From Gaiellales bacterium (lineage in GTDB: Bacteria; Actinomycetota; Thermoleophilia; Gaiellales; JAICJC01): a stretch of 36,218 nt of DNA. The position numbers and the translations under genes are program-made. Location: the NCBI GenBank assembly GCA_036273515.1, contig DASUHM010000051.1, forward strand, positions 1 to 36,218. Direction: 5' to 3'. The notes below the pieces were generated by a model. The model saw only the letters and a program-made list of their open reading frames with translations, had not been told where the DNA came from and searched no databases. This document shows positions 24,177 to 31,623 of the stretch, in pieces. The first letter of the stretch is position 1. Each line of letters begins with the position of its first letter.

Positions 24177-24622
24177 AACAGCCCGCCGATCACGCGCGCG
24201 CCGGGATAGAACTTGCGCTGCTCCTCCCACTGCACCACGAACAGGCTCGTGAACGGCCGGCACAGCTTGCCGGTCAGCGTGGGCGAGTCGATCCGGTCGT
24301 ACACCTCGAGATAGACCGTCGGCACGCGCATGACCCGGGCCACGATGAAGAACGGGAAGGCCACGCCCGCGCCGTCCGACACGACCACGTCCGGGCGGTA
24401 GCGCGGCACCATCCGCGCCGCGAGGACGAGGTTCCGGATGGTGTTGCGCAGGTTGCGCGTCGTCGGGAAGTGCGCCCAGGCGACGTCCTCACCCTCGAGC
24501 AGCGAGCGGCTGTCGGGCAGGTCGAAGGTGACCCACTTGCGCTCGTGCTTGCTCCACCACGGCTTGAGTTGGTGAAGCTGGATGAGATGGCCGCCGGACG
24601 AGCAGACCAGCATCACCTTCAC
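24173..24622 (-). CDS. Glycosyltransferase membrane subunit, Alg14/PssD/EpsE-like
   Basis: The 149-residue protein begins VKVMLVCSSGGHLIQLHQLK, the signature of Alg14-like subunits, and has DVVVSDGAGVAFPFFIVARV, a hydrophobic membrane-contact segment, then YLEVYDRIDSPTLTGKL. It forms the acceptor-binding, membrane-tethered half of a split GT-B enzyme with the next gene product. GTG 24622 overlaps the upstream stop (GTGA). In exopolysaccharide clusters such pairs add the second sugar of the repeat unit. No priming phosphoglycosyltransferase is seen in the window. Confidence 0.92.
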   Translation of the reverse strand: MKVMLVCSSGGHLIQLHQLKPWWSKHERKWVTFDLPDSRSLLEGEDVAWAHFPTTRNLRNTIRNLVLAARMVPRYRPDVVVSDGAGVAFPFFIVARVMRVPTVYLEVYDRIDSPTLTGKLCRPFTSLFVVQWEEQRKFYPGARVIGGLF

Positions 24623-26316
24623 AGGAGCTCTGTCTCCCGCGTCTGGCTGGGATGCGGCATGGCCTCCGTCGGGGCCGTCCCGCCGAGGTAGCCGCCGTAC
24701 TCCTGCGACTCGTCCTGGGTGCCGCCCACGAAGACGAAGCCCAGGCGGGGCGCGGCGCACGCGTCGAGCGCGCGGCCGAGCGCGACCAGGTGGGGCCGGC
24801 TGGCGAGCCGGGCGCGGGCGACCGCGACCACGGCGTCGACCTTCGTGCCGAGCACCATCGCGTCGGTGACGGGCAGCATCGGCGGGGCGTCCACGAGGAC
24901 GACGTCCGCGCGGCCGCGCAGCTCGCGCAGGAGCTCGGTCATCGCCCGGCTGTCGAGCAGCTCGGCCGCATCGCCGGGGATCGGGCCGGCCGGCAGCACC
25001 TCGAGCAGGCCGCCGCCGCTGGTCGTCGACGTGCCGTTGGAGCCGACCTCGACGGGATGCTCGCGGCTCACGTCGACGATCGTCAGGGCGTCGCCGAGCT
25101 GGCTGTGGCCGGAGAGGATGTCGCTCACGCCCATGCGGTCGTCGAGGCCGAAGAAGCTCCCGAGGGCAGGCCGGCGCATGTTCGCGTCGACGACGACCAC
25201 ATGCTGACCGGCGCGGGTGAGCGCGACGGCGAGGTTCGCGACGGTGGTCGACGTCCCCTCGTCATCGGAGGCACTCGTGAACATGATGACCTTCATGCCG
25301 CGGCGCAGCGTCGAGGCGAGGTTCAGCTTGAAGATGCGGTACGCCTCGGCGGTCGGCATCTGGGCGGCGCCCTGCGGCGAGAGCAGGACGACGGCGTACT
25401 CGCGCAGCGCGCGCGGCCGGGCCGGGATGCTCGCGAGCAGCGGCAGCCGCAGCCGGCGGCCGACCTCGGCCACGGTGCGGACGCGCGTGTCGAGCAGGTC
25501 CTGGAGGAAGGCCAGGATGATGCCCAGGATCAGGCCGAGCACCAGGCCGATGGCGGCGTTGCGGCTCGTCTTCGGCTGGGTCTGGCTGGCGGGCTGCGCC
25601 TGCTTGGGGGCGAGCTGGTTCGTGACGCTCTGCTTCGAAATCTGCTTCTGGACGATCTTTGTACCGTCGGCCGTGATCGTGTTGGTAAGGATCGAGGCCG
25701 AAGCCGGTGTGATCGTCCGCGTGATCGTCTCCCCGTCGACGTTCACCGTGACTGTGACGGTCGTCTGCGCGGTCGCGGCCTTCTTGTCCTGATACGCCTG
25801 CGAGAGCGCCTGCGCGATGTCCTGCTGCTTGGTCAGGTTCGCGATCGACGCCTCGATGCCGGCCTGGTCGAGCCGGTTCGCATACGAGCCGCTCTGGACC
25901 GCCCAGAGGTTGGCCAGGCGCTGCGCGGTCGCCGCATTCGGGTCGGTGACCGTGAAGTCGATTGCGTCGACGAGCGGGTCGGCCGCCACCTTGGTCTCGC
26001 TCAGGAGCTGTGCGGCGCTGAGGCCCTTGAGCCCCGACTGCTTGACGACCCAACTCGCGGCCTGGGTGGTCGCAAGGAGTGGTGCATGCGCGGCCGACCA
26101 GGCGTTGGTGGGGGCGTTCTTGCCCGAGGAGGTGTTCGCGGCGGCGGTCGTGTTCACAAGCTGCGAGGTCGCGGCGTAGAGCTTCTGCTGGCGCTCCGAG
26201 AACCCGACGGCGGCCGCCGTGACCATGACGGTCACGAGCAGGACGATCCACTTGCGCCGCCAGACGACACCGATGTAGTCGCTCAGTGAGACGGACTCAT
26301 ACCAACCGTTTTCCAC
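24619..26316 (-). CDS. Wzz chain-length/tyrosine autokinase fusion with altered Walker A
   Basis: The 565-residue protein has a Wzz-type N-terminus: YIGVVWRRKW, membrane helix at 23-39, a long extracellular coiled and Thr-rich region, and a second helix near GLVLGLILGIILAFLQDLLD. It is fused to a BY-kinase domain. Walker A' (VVVVDANMRRP) and Walker B (DVVLVDAPPML) are intact. The P-loop reads SDDEGTSTT instead of the usual GEGKSTT, so the ATP-binding lysine is Thr355. The C-terminal tail has only two tyrosines (QEYGGY) instead of a cluster. I chose GTG 26316 for the GAGAGGA seven bases upstream. It heads the polysaccharide operon and probably controls chain length, perhaps without kinase activity. 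Confidence 0.93.
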   Translation of the reverse strand: MENGWYESVSLSDYIGVVWRRKWIVLLVTVMVTAAAVGFSERQQKLYAATSQLVNTTAAANTSSGKNAPTNAWSAAHAPLLATTQAASWVVKQSGLKGLSAAQLLSETKVAADPLVDAIDFTVTDPNAATAQRLANLWAVQSGSYANRLDQAGIEASIANLTKQQDIAQALSQAYQDKKAATAQTTVTVTVNVDGETITRTITPASASILTNTITADGTKIVQKQISKQSVTNQLAPKQAQPASQTQPKTSRNAAIGLVLGLILGIILAFLQDLLDTRVRTVAEVGRRLRLPLLASIPARPRALREYAVVLLSPQGAAQMPTAEAYRIFKLNLASTLRRGMKVIMFTSASDDEGTSTTVANLAVALTRAGQHVVVVDANMRRPALGSFFGLDDRMGVSDILSGHSQLGDALTIVDVSREHPVEVGSNGTSTTSGGGLLEVLPAGPIPGDAAELLDSRAMTELLRELRGRADVVLVDAPPMLPVTDAMVLGTKVDAVVAVARARLASRPHLVALGRALDACAAPRLGFVFVGGTQDESQEYGGYLGGTAPTEAMPHPSQTRETELL

Positions 26317-26460
26317 TACCAGATCCTCTCGGGTCGTCTGCGTGCCTACGGGCTCGGCGATCGCCGAGCATGGTGCCGCCACCAATCGGCTCCGCCCGGC
26401 GCGGGGACGCCGGTTTGCTGCAGGAGTGCTGGTACGTCCAGGTACACCTCCGGCCTCCCT
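26317..26460 (-). promoter_or_regulatory. Structured 5' leader of the polysaccharide operon
   Basis: The roughly 140-base leader between the predicted promoter and GTG 26316 holds two strong hairpins: a perfect 18-base palindrome GCTCGGCGATCGCCGAGC (26352-26369), and CCGGCG/CGCCGG with a six-base loop (26396-26413). GGTAC occurs at 26431, 26441 and 26468. No known riboswitch consensus fits. It could be an RNA control element or protein-binding site. Confidence 0.3.
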
Positions 26461-26465
26461 CACCA

Positions 26466-26493
26466 ATGGTACTCACGGCCTCTGTCGCGTCAA
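26466..26493 (-). promoter_or_regulatory. Candidate sigma-70-type promoter for the polysaccharide operon
   Basis: On the minus strand TTGACG (26493-26488) and TACCAT (26471-26466) are separated by 16 bases, a good match to housekeeping -35 and -10 hexamers. Transcription would start near 26459 and run through about 140 bases of leader to the first gene. Confidence 0.45.
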
Positions 26494-26562
26494 CCCTGCA
26501 CATTGGCAGTATTAGCACGTGATTGACGGATTCTGGGCCCACACACGGGTACGGTGTTCGGC

Positions 26563-27774
26563 ATGAGGGATGCCGACGCCTGCATGCGGGGACTGGCTGC
26601 CGCCGACGATCGTGTGCGGGTCGGACCGGCGCCGCCACCCGGATTCCGGTGCGTCGACGCCTACGTCGTCCTCCCGTCCCTGCGCCGGCCGGGGATGCTC
26701 GTGCCGGCGGGAGCCCGCCGCGGGGCCGCCGCGGCGGCGCGCCAGTATCTGCTCCTTCCCGGCCGAAAGGGGACGGCGGCGACGAGCGTGGCGGCGGCGG
26801 CACTGCTCAGCGGCCTGCCCCAGCGGCTCGGCCGCAGCCGCCTCGGCGTGCACGTGGCGGCGGGCGTGAGCGAGGCCGAGCTGCCCGATCTCGTGCTGCG
26901 GCACCGGCTGGCCGCGCTCCTCGGGACGCGCGACGTCGAGCTCGTCGTCCGGGTCGGCGCGAACCGGCCCAACGGCAAGCCGGTCGTGCAGGTCGGCGAC
27001 CCGGCCGGCCGCGTGCTCGCGTACGCGAAGGTGGGCTGGAACGAGCTCACCCGCCCGCTCGTCGCCGCCGAGGCCGATGCGCTGGTGAGCTTCGCCGCCC
27101 GCCCCGATCCGCCGCGCACCTTCAAGGTTTCCCGCCTGCTGCACGCGCTCGAGTGGCAGGGCAACACCGTCACGGTCGTCGAGCCGCTCGTCGGCGGGGA
27201 GCCCGTGTCGGCGTTCGATCCGCCTCGCGACGCCACCCACGAGCTCGCCCTCGGTGGGATCGTCACGCGGTCGACGCTCGCCGAGAGCGGCTGGTGGGCC
27301 GACGTGCGGGCGCGGATCTCCGCGGTCGGCGCCGACCTCGACGCCGCCGCCGACGCGATCGCCGCCGGGGCGGGCGGGACGCTGCTCGGCTTCGGGCGCG
27401 GGCACGGCGACTGGACGCCCTGGAACATGCGCCGCCTGGACGGGCGGCTGGTGGTCTGGGACTGGGAGCGCAGCCGCGAGGGCGTCCCGGTCGGCATCGA
27501 CGCCGTTCACTACGGCCTGCTCATGGCGCTGAACGCGCGCAAGCTGCCGCCGCCGCGCGCGGTCGCCGACACGCTCGAGCGCACGCCCGGCTGGCTCGCC
27601 GGCCTCGACCAGCCCGCCGAGGCGGCGCACGTCATGGTATGTCTCGAGCTGCTCGAGATGTCGCTGCGCTATGCCGAGGCCCGCACGGCCGGGGTCACGC
27701 TGCGGAGCGACCGATTCGGTATAGCCCTTCACCGGCTCCTCGATTTACCGCCCGACACGGCACCCGTACCATGA
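26563..27774 (+). CDS. APH/choline-kinase-fold phosphotransferase
   Basis: The product, about 403 residues, has kinase-like motifs: a strand lysine in VLAYAKVGWNE, a candidate helix glutamate in AAEADAL, the catalytic loop GHGDWTPWNM (HGD with Asn five residues on) and the metal-binding VVWDWERS. These are the features of the aminoglycoside/choline kinase fold, and all key residues are present. An N-terminal extension of about 130 residues resembles no resistance kinase. The start is ATG 26563, seven bases after a TACGGT box, or GTG 26554. It diverges from the polysaccharide operon, so phosphorylation of a sugar or surface-glycan precursor is a possibility. Antibiotic resistance is not supported by the sequence. 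Confidence 0.82.
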   Translation: MRDADACMRGLAAADDRVRVGPAPPPGFRCVDAYVVLPSLRRPGMLVPAGARRGAAAAARQYLLLPGRKGTAATSVAAAALLSGLPQRLGRSRLGVHVAAGVSEAELPDLVLRHRLAALLGTRDVELVVRVGANRPNGKPVVQVGDPAGRVLAYAKVGWNELTRPLVAAEADALVSFAARPDPPRTFKVSRLLHALEWQGNTVTVVEPLVGGEPVSAFDPPRDATHELALGGIVTRSTLAESGWWADVRARISAVGADLDAAADAIAAGAGGTLLGFGRGHGDWTPWNMRRLDGRLVVWDWERSREGVPVGIDAVHYGLLMALNARKLPPPRAVADTLERTPGWLAGLDQPAEAAHVMVCLELLEMSLRYAEARTAGVTLRSDRFGIALHRLLDLPPDTAPVP

Positions 27775-27783
27775 GATCGCAGG

Positions 27784-27912
27784 ATGAACATCTCCATCTC
27801 CAGCCTCGTCTCCCTTGCGCCCGTGTTCGGCGTGGTCGTGCTCGCGGTGATCATGGCGTTCCTGCTCGCCCGCGGAGATGACGCGATCCGCAGGCGACTC
27901 GAGCGTCGCTGA
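27784..27912 (+). CDS. 42-residue membrane peptide
   Basis: ATG 27784 opens a 42-codon frame: MNISISSLVSLAPVF, then a hydrophobic stretch VVVLAVIMAFLLA, then a basic tail (RGDDAIRRRLERR). One membrane helix with a positive cytoplasmic end is typical of small regulatory or stabilising peptides. It overlaps the start of the sensor kinase gene by 35 bases, suggesting coupled expression. There is no good ribosome-binding site, but a TACCAT box at 27767-27772 could give a very short leader. No homologue is recognised. Confidence 0.55.
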   Translation: MNISISSLVSLAPVFGVVVLAVIMAFLLARGDDAIRRRLERR

Positions 27913-29035
27913 GCCCTCCGGGGCGGCGCTGCGCGCAGTCGGCGAGGTGATCGCCGCGATGGCGGTGGCGCCCTCGCTGGAGGCCACCCTCCAGGGACTC
28001 GTGCGCGCGGCCCGCACGCTCGCGAGCTGCCGCTACGCCGCGGTCGGCGTGCCGGACGGGAGCGGCGGCTTCTCGCACTTCATCACCGCCGGGATGAGCG
28101 CCGAGCTGATCGCCGCCATCGGCCGGCTGCCACGCACGCACGGGCTGCTGAGCGCGATGCTCGAGCGGCCGCAGCCGCACCGCACCTCGGACATCTCGAA
28201 GGATCCACGCTTCGAGTGGTGGCCGGCGGCGCACCCGCGCATGACGTCGTTCCTGGGCGTCCCCATCCTGTCGGCCGGCGAGGTCGTCGGCGCCTTCTAC
28301 CTGACCGACAAGATCGGCTCCGACGAGTTCTCCGACCAGGATCAGGAGCTCATCGAGCTCTTCGCCGCCCACGCCGCGGTGGCGATCGCCACGGCGCGCG
28401 TGCACGAGCGGAGCCGCGAGCTCACGGTCGTCGAGGAGCGAAACCGGCTGGCGCGCGACCTGCACGACGCCGTCTCGCAAACGCTCTTCTCGCTCACGCT
28501 CACCGCCGAGGCAGCGTCGGAGCTGCTCGACCGCGACACGGAGGCCGCCCGGGCACAGCTGGCCGAGGTGCGCCGGCTGGCGGGCGAGGCGCGCGAGGAG
28601 ATGCGCTCGCTCGTCTTCCAGCTGCGGCCCGCCGACCTCGAGGCCGACGGGCTCGTCGCCACGCTGCGAAAGCATGTCGAGGTGCTGGGCCGCGTGCACG
28701 CGGCCGACGTCGAGCTGACGGTGCGCGGGCGGGCCGAGCCGGACGCCTCCGTCCAACGGGAGGTCTACCGGATCGCCCAGGAGGCCCTGCAGAACGCGCT
28801 CAAGCATTCGGGCGCCGGCCGGATCGGCGTCGAGCTCGACCTCGAGCCCGCGCTGACGCGGCTCGTCATCACCGACGACGGGTCAGGGTTCGACCCCGCC
28901 GACCCGCGGGTGCGCTCGCAGCACCTGGGCGTCACGGTGATGGCCGAGCGCGCGCGTGCCGTCGGCGGCCGGCTCGACCTGCGCTCGGCGCCGGGCGAGG
29001 GCACGACGGTGACGGCCGAGGTGCCCGGTGGCTGA
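27878..29035 (+). CDS. Cytoplasmic GAF-domain sensor histidine kinase, NarL/DosS-like class
   Basis: The 385-residue kinase has no membrane helices. Residues about 30-175 form a GAF domain (TLASCRYAAVGV, SDISKDPRFEWWP, SFLGVPILSAGEVVGAFYLT). The HisKA_3 motif ERNRLARDLHDAVSQTLF contains His196. The ATPase domain has EALQNALKHS (Asn306), DDGSGF (333-338) and ends GEGTTVTAEVP. Such kinases sense redox, oxygen or small ligands through GAF; no haem-specific residue can be asserted here, though Cys51 lies in the first strand. The stop overlaps the response-regulator start by 8 bases (GTGGCTGA). Confidence 0.95.
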   Translation: MTRSAGDSSVAEPSGAALRAVGEVIAAMAVAPSLEATLQGLVRAARTLASCRYAAVGVPDGSGGFSHFITAGMSAELIAAIGRLPRTHGLLSAMLERPQPHRTSDISKDPRFEWWPAAHPRMTSFLGVPILSAGEVVGAFYLTDKIGSDEFSDQDQELIELFAAHAAVAIATARVHERSRELTVVEERNRLARDLHDAVSQTLFSLTLTAEAASELLDRDTEAARAQLAEVRRLAGEAREEMRSLVFQLRPADLEADGLVATLRKHVEVLGRVHAADVELTVRGRAEPDASVQREVYRIAQEALQNALKHSGAGRIGVELDLEPALTRLVITDDGSGFDPADPRVRSQHLGVTVMAERARAVGGRLDLRSAPGEGTTVTAEVPGG

Positions 29036-29678
29036 CCGGCCGATCCGGGTGCTGATCGCCGACGATCACCCGGTCGTGCGCCAGGGTCTTCGCACCTACC
29101 TCGAGCTGCAGCCGGACATCGAGGTCGCCGGCGAGGCCGGCGGCGGATTCGACGCAGCCGCCCAGGCCGAGAAGCTCTCGCCCGACGTCGTCCTGCTCGA
29201 CATGGTGATGCCGGAGGGCGACGGCCTCGAGGCGCTGCGCCGGATCCGCGCCGGCCGGGGCACGCCCCGCGTCGTCGTGCTGACGAGCTTCCCCGCCGAC
29301 GACCGCGTCGTCGACGCGATGCGGGCGGGCGCCGCCGGCTACCTGCTCAAGGACGCCCAGCCGGCCGAGCTCCTGGCCGCGATCCGCTCGGCGCACTCGG
29401 GCGGCTCGCCGCTCCACCCCGAGGCGGCGGCCCGGCTGGTGGGCGAGCTGCGCCGCCCGGCCGACGCCGCGGCCGAGCTGACCGCCCGCGAGCGCGAGGT
29501 GCTCGAGCTGATCGCCCGCGGCATGCCGAACAAGGCCATCGCCCTTCGGCTGTCGCTCTCGGAGAAGACCGTGAAGGCCCACGTCTCCGCGATCCTGCGC
29601 AAGCTGGACGTGACCGACCGCACCCAGGCGGCGCTGAAAGCCGTGCGCGAGCACCTGGTCGACCTCGACGGCGGATAG
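29028..29678 (+). CDS. LuxR/NarL-family response regulator
   Basis: The 216-residue regulator has receiver residues ADDH (11-14), phosphoacceptor Asp58 (LLDMVMPEGDG), TSFP and Lys in YLLKDAQP. A LuxR-type helix-turn-helix follows: LTAREREVLELIARGMPNKA and LSEKTVKAHVSAILRKL. It is the cognate partner of the overlapping GAF kinase. The GTG 29028 start is inside the kinase stop. The stop codon touches the third GGGGTC palindrome, which may terminate the operon. Target genes are unknown. Confidence 0.96.
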   Translation: MADRPIRVLIADDHPVVRQGLRTYLELQPDIEVAGEAGGGFDAAAQAEKLSPDVVLLDMVMPEGDGLEALRRIRAGRGTPRVVVLTSFPADDRVVDAMRAGAAGYLLKDAQPAELLAAIRSAHSGGSPLHPEAAARLVGELRRPADAAAELTAREREVLELIARGMPNKAIALRLSLSEKTVKAHVSAILRKLDVTDRTQAALKAVREHLVDLDGG

Positions 29679-29711
29679 CGCACCAAACGGGGTCAGACCC
29701 CTTTTGGTGCG
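29679..29711. repeat. GGGGTC-core palindromic repeat, copy 3
   Basis: CGCACCAAA (29679-29687) and TTTGGTGCG (29703-29711) form a perfect nine-base outer stem, and GGGGTC-A-GACCCC forms the inner one, so almost all 33 bases can pair. It starts at the base after the regulator stop and lies 24 bases before tRNA-Arg. It is the best-preserved of the three copies. The CCCCTTTT run could help termination. Confidence 0.68.
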
Positions 29712-29735
29712 ACACTTCACCTGGAGAGGATCCGT

Positions 29736-29808
29736 GGGGGCGTAGCTCAGGGGATAGAGCAGCAGCCTTCTAAGCTGACGGTCGCAGGTTCGAATCCTGC
29801 CGCCCCCG
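29736..29808 (+). tRNA. tRNA-Arg (anticodon UCU)
   Basis: Acceptor stem GGGGGCG/CGCCCCC, D arm GCTCAGGGGATAGAGC, anticodon loop CTTCTAA (TCT) and T arm GCAGGTTCGAATCCTGC are intact. The anticodon stem GCAGC/GCTGA has a G-A mismatch at its outer pair (27-43). The discriminator is G and no CCA is encoded. Confidence 0.96.
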
Positions 29809-29916
29809 CCTTCAGCCCGCGATCGGTGGCGCCGCCCCGTACTCGGCGTCGCTGACGTGATCGCCCCACTCGACGACGTTGCCGCCCTCGTGACGTTCGG
29901 GTCCTTGTGCCCCGCG

Positions 29917-29945
29917 CCCCGGGCCGGCGCGACGCCGGCCCGGGG
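29917..29945 (-). terminator. Strong GC hairpin after the ScyD-like gene
   Basis: CCCCGGGCCGGCG and CGCCGGCCCGGGG form a perfect 13-base stem with a three-base loop. It lies 11 bases downstream of the stop of the leftward gene at 29957. No T-tract follows, as is common in actinobacterial terminators. The 29809-29916 stretch beside tRNA-Arg shows no gene. Confidence 0.5.
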
Positions 29946-29956
29946 AGAGGCTCACG

Positions 29957-31081
29957 TCACGGGAGGATCCGCAGGATCCGTCCCTGGCCCGCACCGAAGC
30001 CGAAGCCGCGGTCGGAGACGTAGAACGCGCCGTCGGGGCCGACCGTGACGCCGGTCGGGAAGTCGAGCCCCGAGGCGATGGTCTGCGCCGGCCGGCCGTC
30101 GTGCAGCCGGACAAGCGCGCCGGTACCCGGGGTCGGGCCGCCCGGCGTCGTGCTCATCTCGAGCGCGTAGAGCCGGCCCTGCCTGAAGGCGAGGCCGAGC
30201 ACCTGCTCGAGCCCGGACGCGCGTACCTTGGCGTGCCCGCGCCGGGTGATGTCCCAGACGCGCTCGTTCGGGGTGGTGCCGTCGGCGGCGCCGAACAGCC
30301 CCAGGTTCGCGAACGAGAAGCGGCCGTGGTGGTTCGCGAGCGCCGTCGGCACGACATGGCCGAGCTGTGCCGAGATGTCGAGGACCCGGTGGATCCGCCC
30401 GTTCGGGGTGACCCGGTCGAGCTCGCCGTGGTTCGAGTCCATCGGGTAGAGCGCCCGGCCGACGGCGATCATGCTGAACCAGGTGCCGTCGGGCTCGAAG
30501 TCCTCCGCCTCGGGCTGCGCCACGGGATGCGTGCGCTGGAAGCGGCTCAGGTTCGCGATCACCGACCAGCTGCCGTCTCGGTGCACGCGGATGACCCCGT
30601 TGGGGACGTTGGGGACGCCGTGCGAGCAGCCGGCCCCGGCGAGCAGCGCATACAGGTGGTGGCCGACGAACGCGACGCTCGAGACGCCGCTCACCAGGCT
30701 GCCGAGCGCGGGGCTCGTCTGGCTCGACGGCAGCCCGCGGACGACGACCGAGCGCGCGCCGGCCGGCGTCACCCGCGAGATCCGGCCGCCGAGCACCGGG
30801 TTTCCGCTGCTCCCGGTGTACGGCGCGGCCGCGCCCGACGCCTGCTTGCACTTGCCGACCGTCGAGTGCGACCCGCCGAGGCCGCCCTCGGCCACGTACA
30901 GGTCTCCGTTCGGGCCGAACACGAGCCCGCGCGGGTTGTTGAAGCCGGTCGCGAAGACGCTCACCCGCGCGGCGTGCGTCCCCGCCCCGGTGGCATGGCC
31001 CGCCGCCGATGCGGCCTGGCCGCCCGCGACGAGCCCGGCAGCCACGGCGAGCGTCGCCGCGGCCAGGGTTGTCCGTTTCAT
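29957..31081 (-). CDS. Secreted ScyD/ScyE-like six-bladed propeller protein
   Basis: The 374-residue product has a Sec signal peptide (MKRTTLAAATLAVAAG, likely cleaved near ASA at about residue 26) and begins its mature part with VFATGFNNPRGLVFGPNGDL. It continues with YVAEGG and later LDFPTGVTVGPDGAFYVSDRG, the NHL/SMP-30-like repeats typical of ScyD/ScyE family proteins. ATG 31081 is supported by GGGAGGG about nine bases upstream; in-frame upstream extension would lack a signal peptide. Named members sit in scytonemin clusters of cyanobacteria, but most homologues are extracellular proteins of unknown role. It is a single-gene unit with a hairpin at its end. Confidence 0.88.
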   Translation of the reverse strand: MKRTTLAAATLAVAAGLVAGGQAASAAGHATGAGTHAARVSVFATGFNNPRGLVFGPNGDLYVAEGGLGGSHSTVGKCKQASGAAAPYTGSSGNPVLGGRISRVTPAGARSVVVRGLPSSQTSPALGSLVSGVSSVAFVGHHLYALLAGAGCSHGVPNVPNGVIRVHRDGSWSVIANLSRFQRTHPVAQPEAEDFEPDGTWFSMIAVGRALYPMDSNHGELDRVTPNGRIHRVLDISAQLGHVVPTALANHHGRFSFANLGLFGAADGTTPNERVWDITRRGHAKVRASGLEQVLGLAFRQGRLYALEMSTTPGGPTPGTGALVRLHDGRPAQTIASGLDFPTGVTVGPDGAFYVSDRGFGFGAGQGRILRILP

Positions 31082-31257
31082 GGACGATCCCTCCCTTGTG
31101 GTGGAGATGGTCGGGCTCGACCCTAGGAACCGCCCCCGCTCGCCGCATCGGAAGATCTGCCCAGTTTTCGAGGGTCGAAGTAGCAGGCGGGCGGCCGAGG
31201 GTGTAGCCTCATCGTCGATCCCGGCCCCCATCCGGGAGTTGCGACCCCGCTGCACAC

Positions 31258-31617
31258 GTGGCTGGCTACGAGCATCACACAGACCGGGCGTACCCGCGCC
31301 CCCATCTCGCTGCCGTGAGCGACCGCGTCGGGCGTGTCACCGGCACGGGCGTGCGCCCGGGCGAGCCGCAGGTGTTCGACTCGCTCACCGTCTCGTGCCA
31401 CGGCTGCGGCCGCTCCATCGCGCCGGGCGAGGTGTTCACCCGCTATCCGACGCCGGACGACAAGCGGCGCGACCTGACGTCGCCGTTCTGCCAGACGTGC
31501 CGGCCGATCGGCCCGCCGGAGCCGGCTGCCGAGCCGAGCTCCACGCAGGATCTGCTGAGCGCGCTTAGGCGCGGGCTCGAGCGCCAGGCCCAGACCGAGA
31601 GCGGCACGGACGGGTAG
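31258..31617 (+). CDS. Small zinc-ribbon protein, unknown function
   Basis: The 119-residue frame contains two CxxC pairs, CHGCG and CQTC, about 30 residues apart around a short beta-rich segment (GEVFTRYPTPDD). This is a probable zinc ribbon. The C-terminal part is charged and helical (DLLSALRRGLERQAQ). The start is GTG 31258, or GTG 31315 which would remove a poorly protein-like N-terminus; no clear ribosome-binding site decides. It diverges from the ScyD-like gene. No family is assigned. Confidence 0.72.
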   Translation: MAGYEHHTDRAYPRPHLAAVSDRVGRVTGTGVRPGEPQVFDSLTVSCHGCGRSIAPGEVFTRYPTPDDKRRDLTSPFCQTCRPIGPPEPAAEPSSTQDLLSALRRGLERQAQTESGTDG

Positions 31618-31623
31618 GTGATC

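Noticed and set aside
26317-26460. c-di-GMP-I riboswitch in the operon leader
   Set aside because: The minus strand has a CAAACC followed by a stem and GGG, but the conserved GACGCAAAGCC segment and the tetraloop-receptor pair are missing.
26563-27774. Aminoglycoside resistance gene
   Set aside because: The kinase fold is shared, but the N-terminal part and chromosomal context with polysaccharide genes give no support for a resistance role.
29809-29916. Short leftward coding tail ending NVVEWGDHVSDAEYG
   Set aside because: It has no start or ribosome-binding site and runs through a strong hairpin downstream of the ScyD-like gene; chance coding is more likely.
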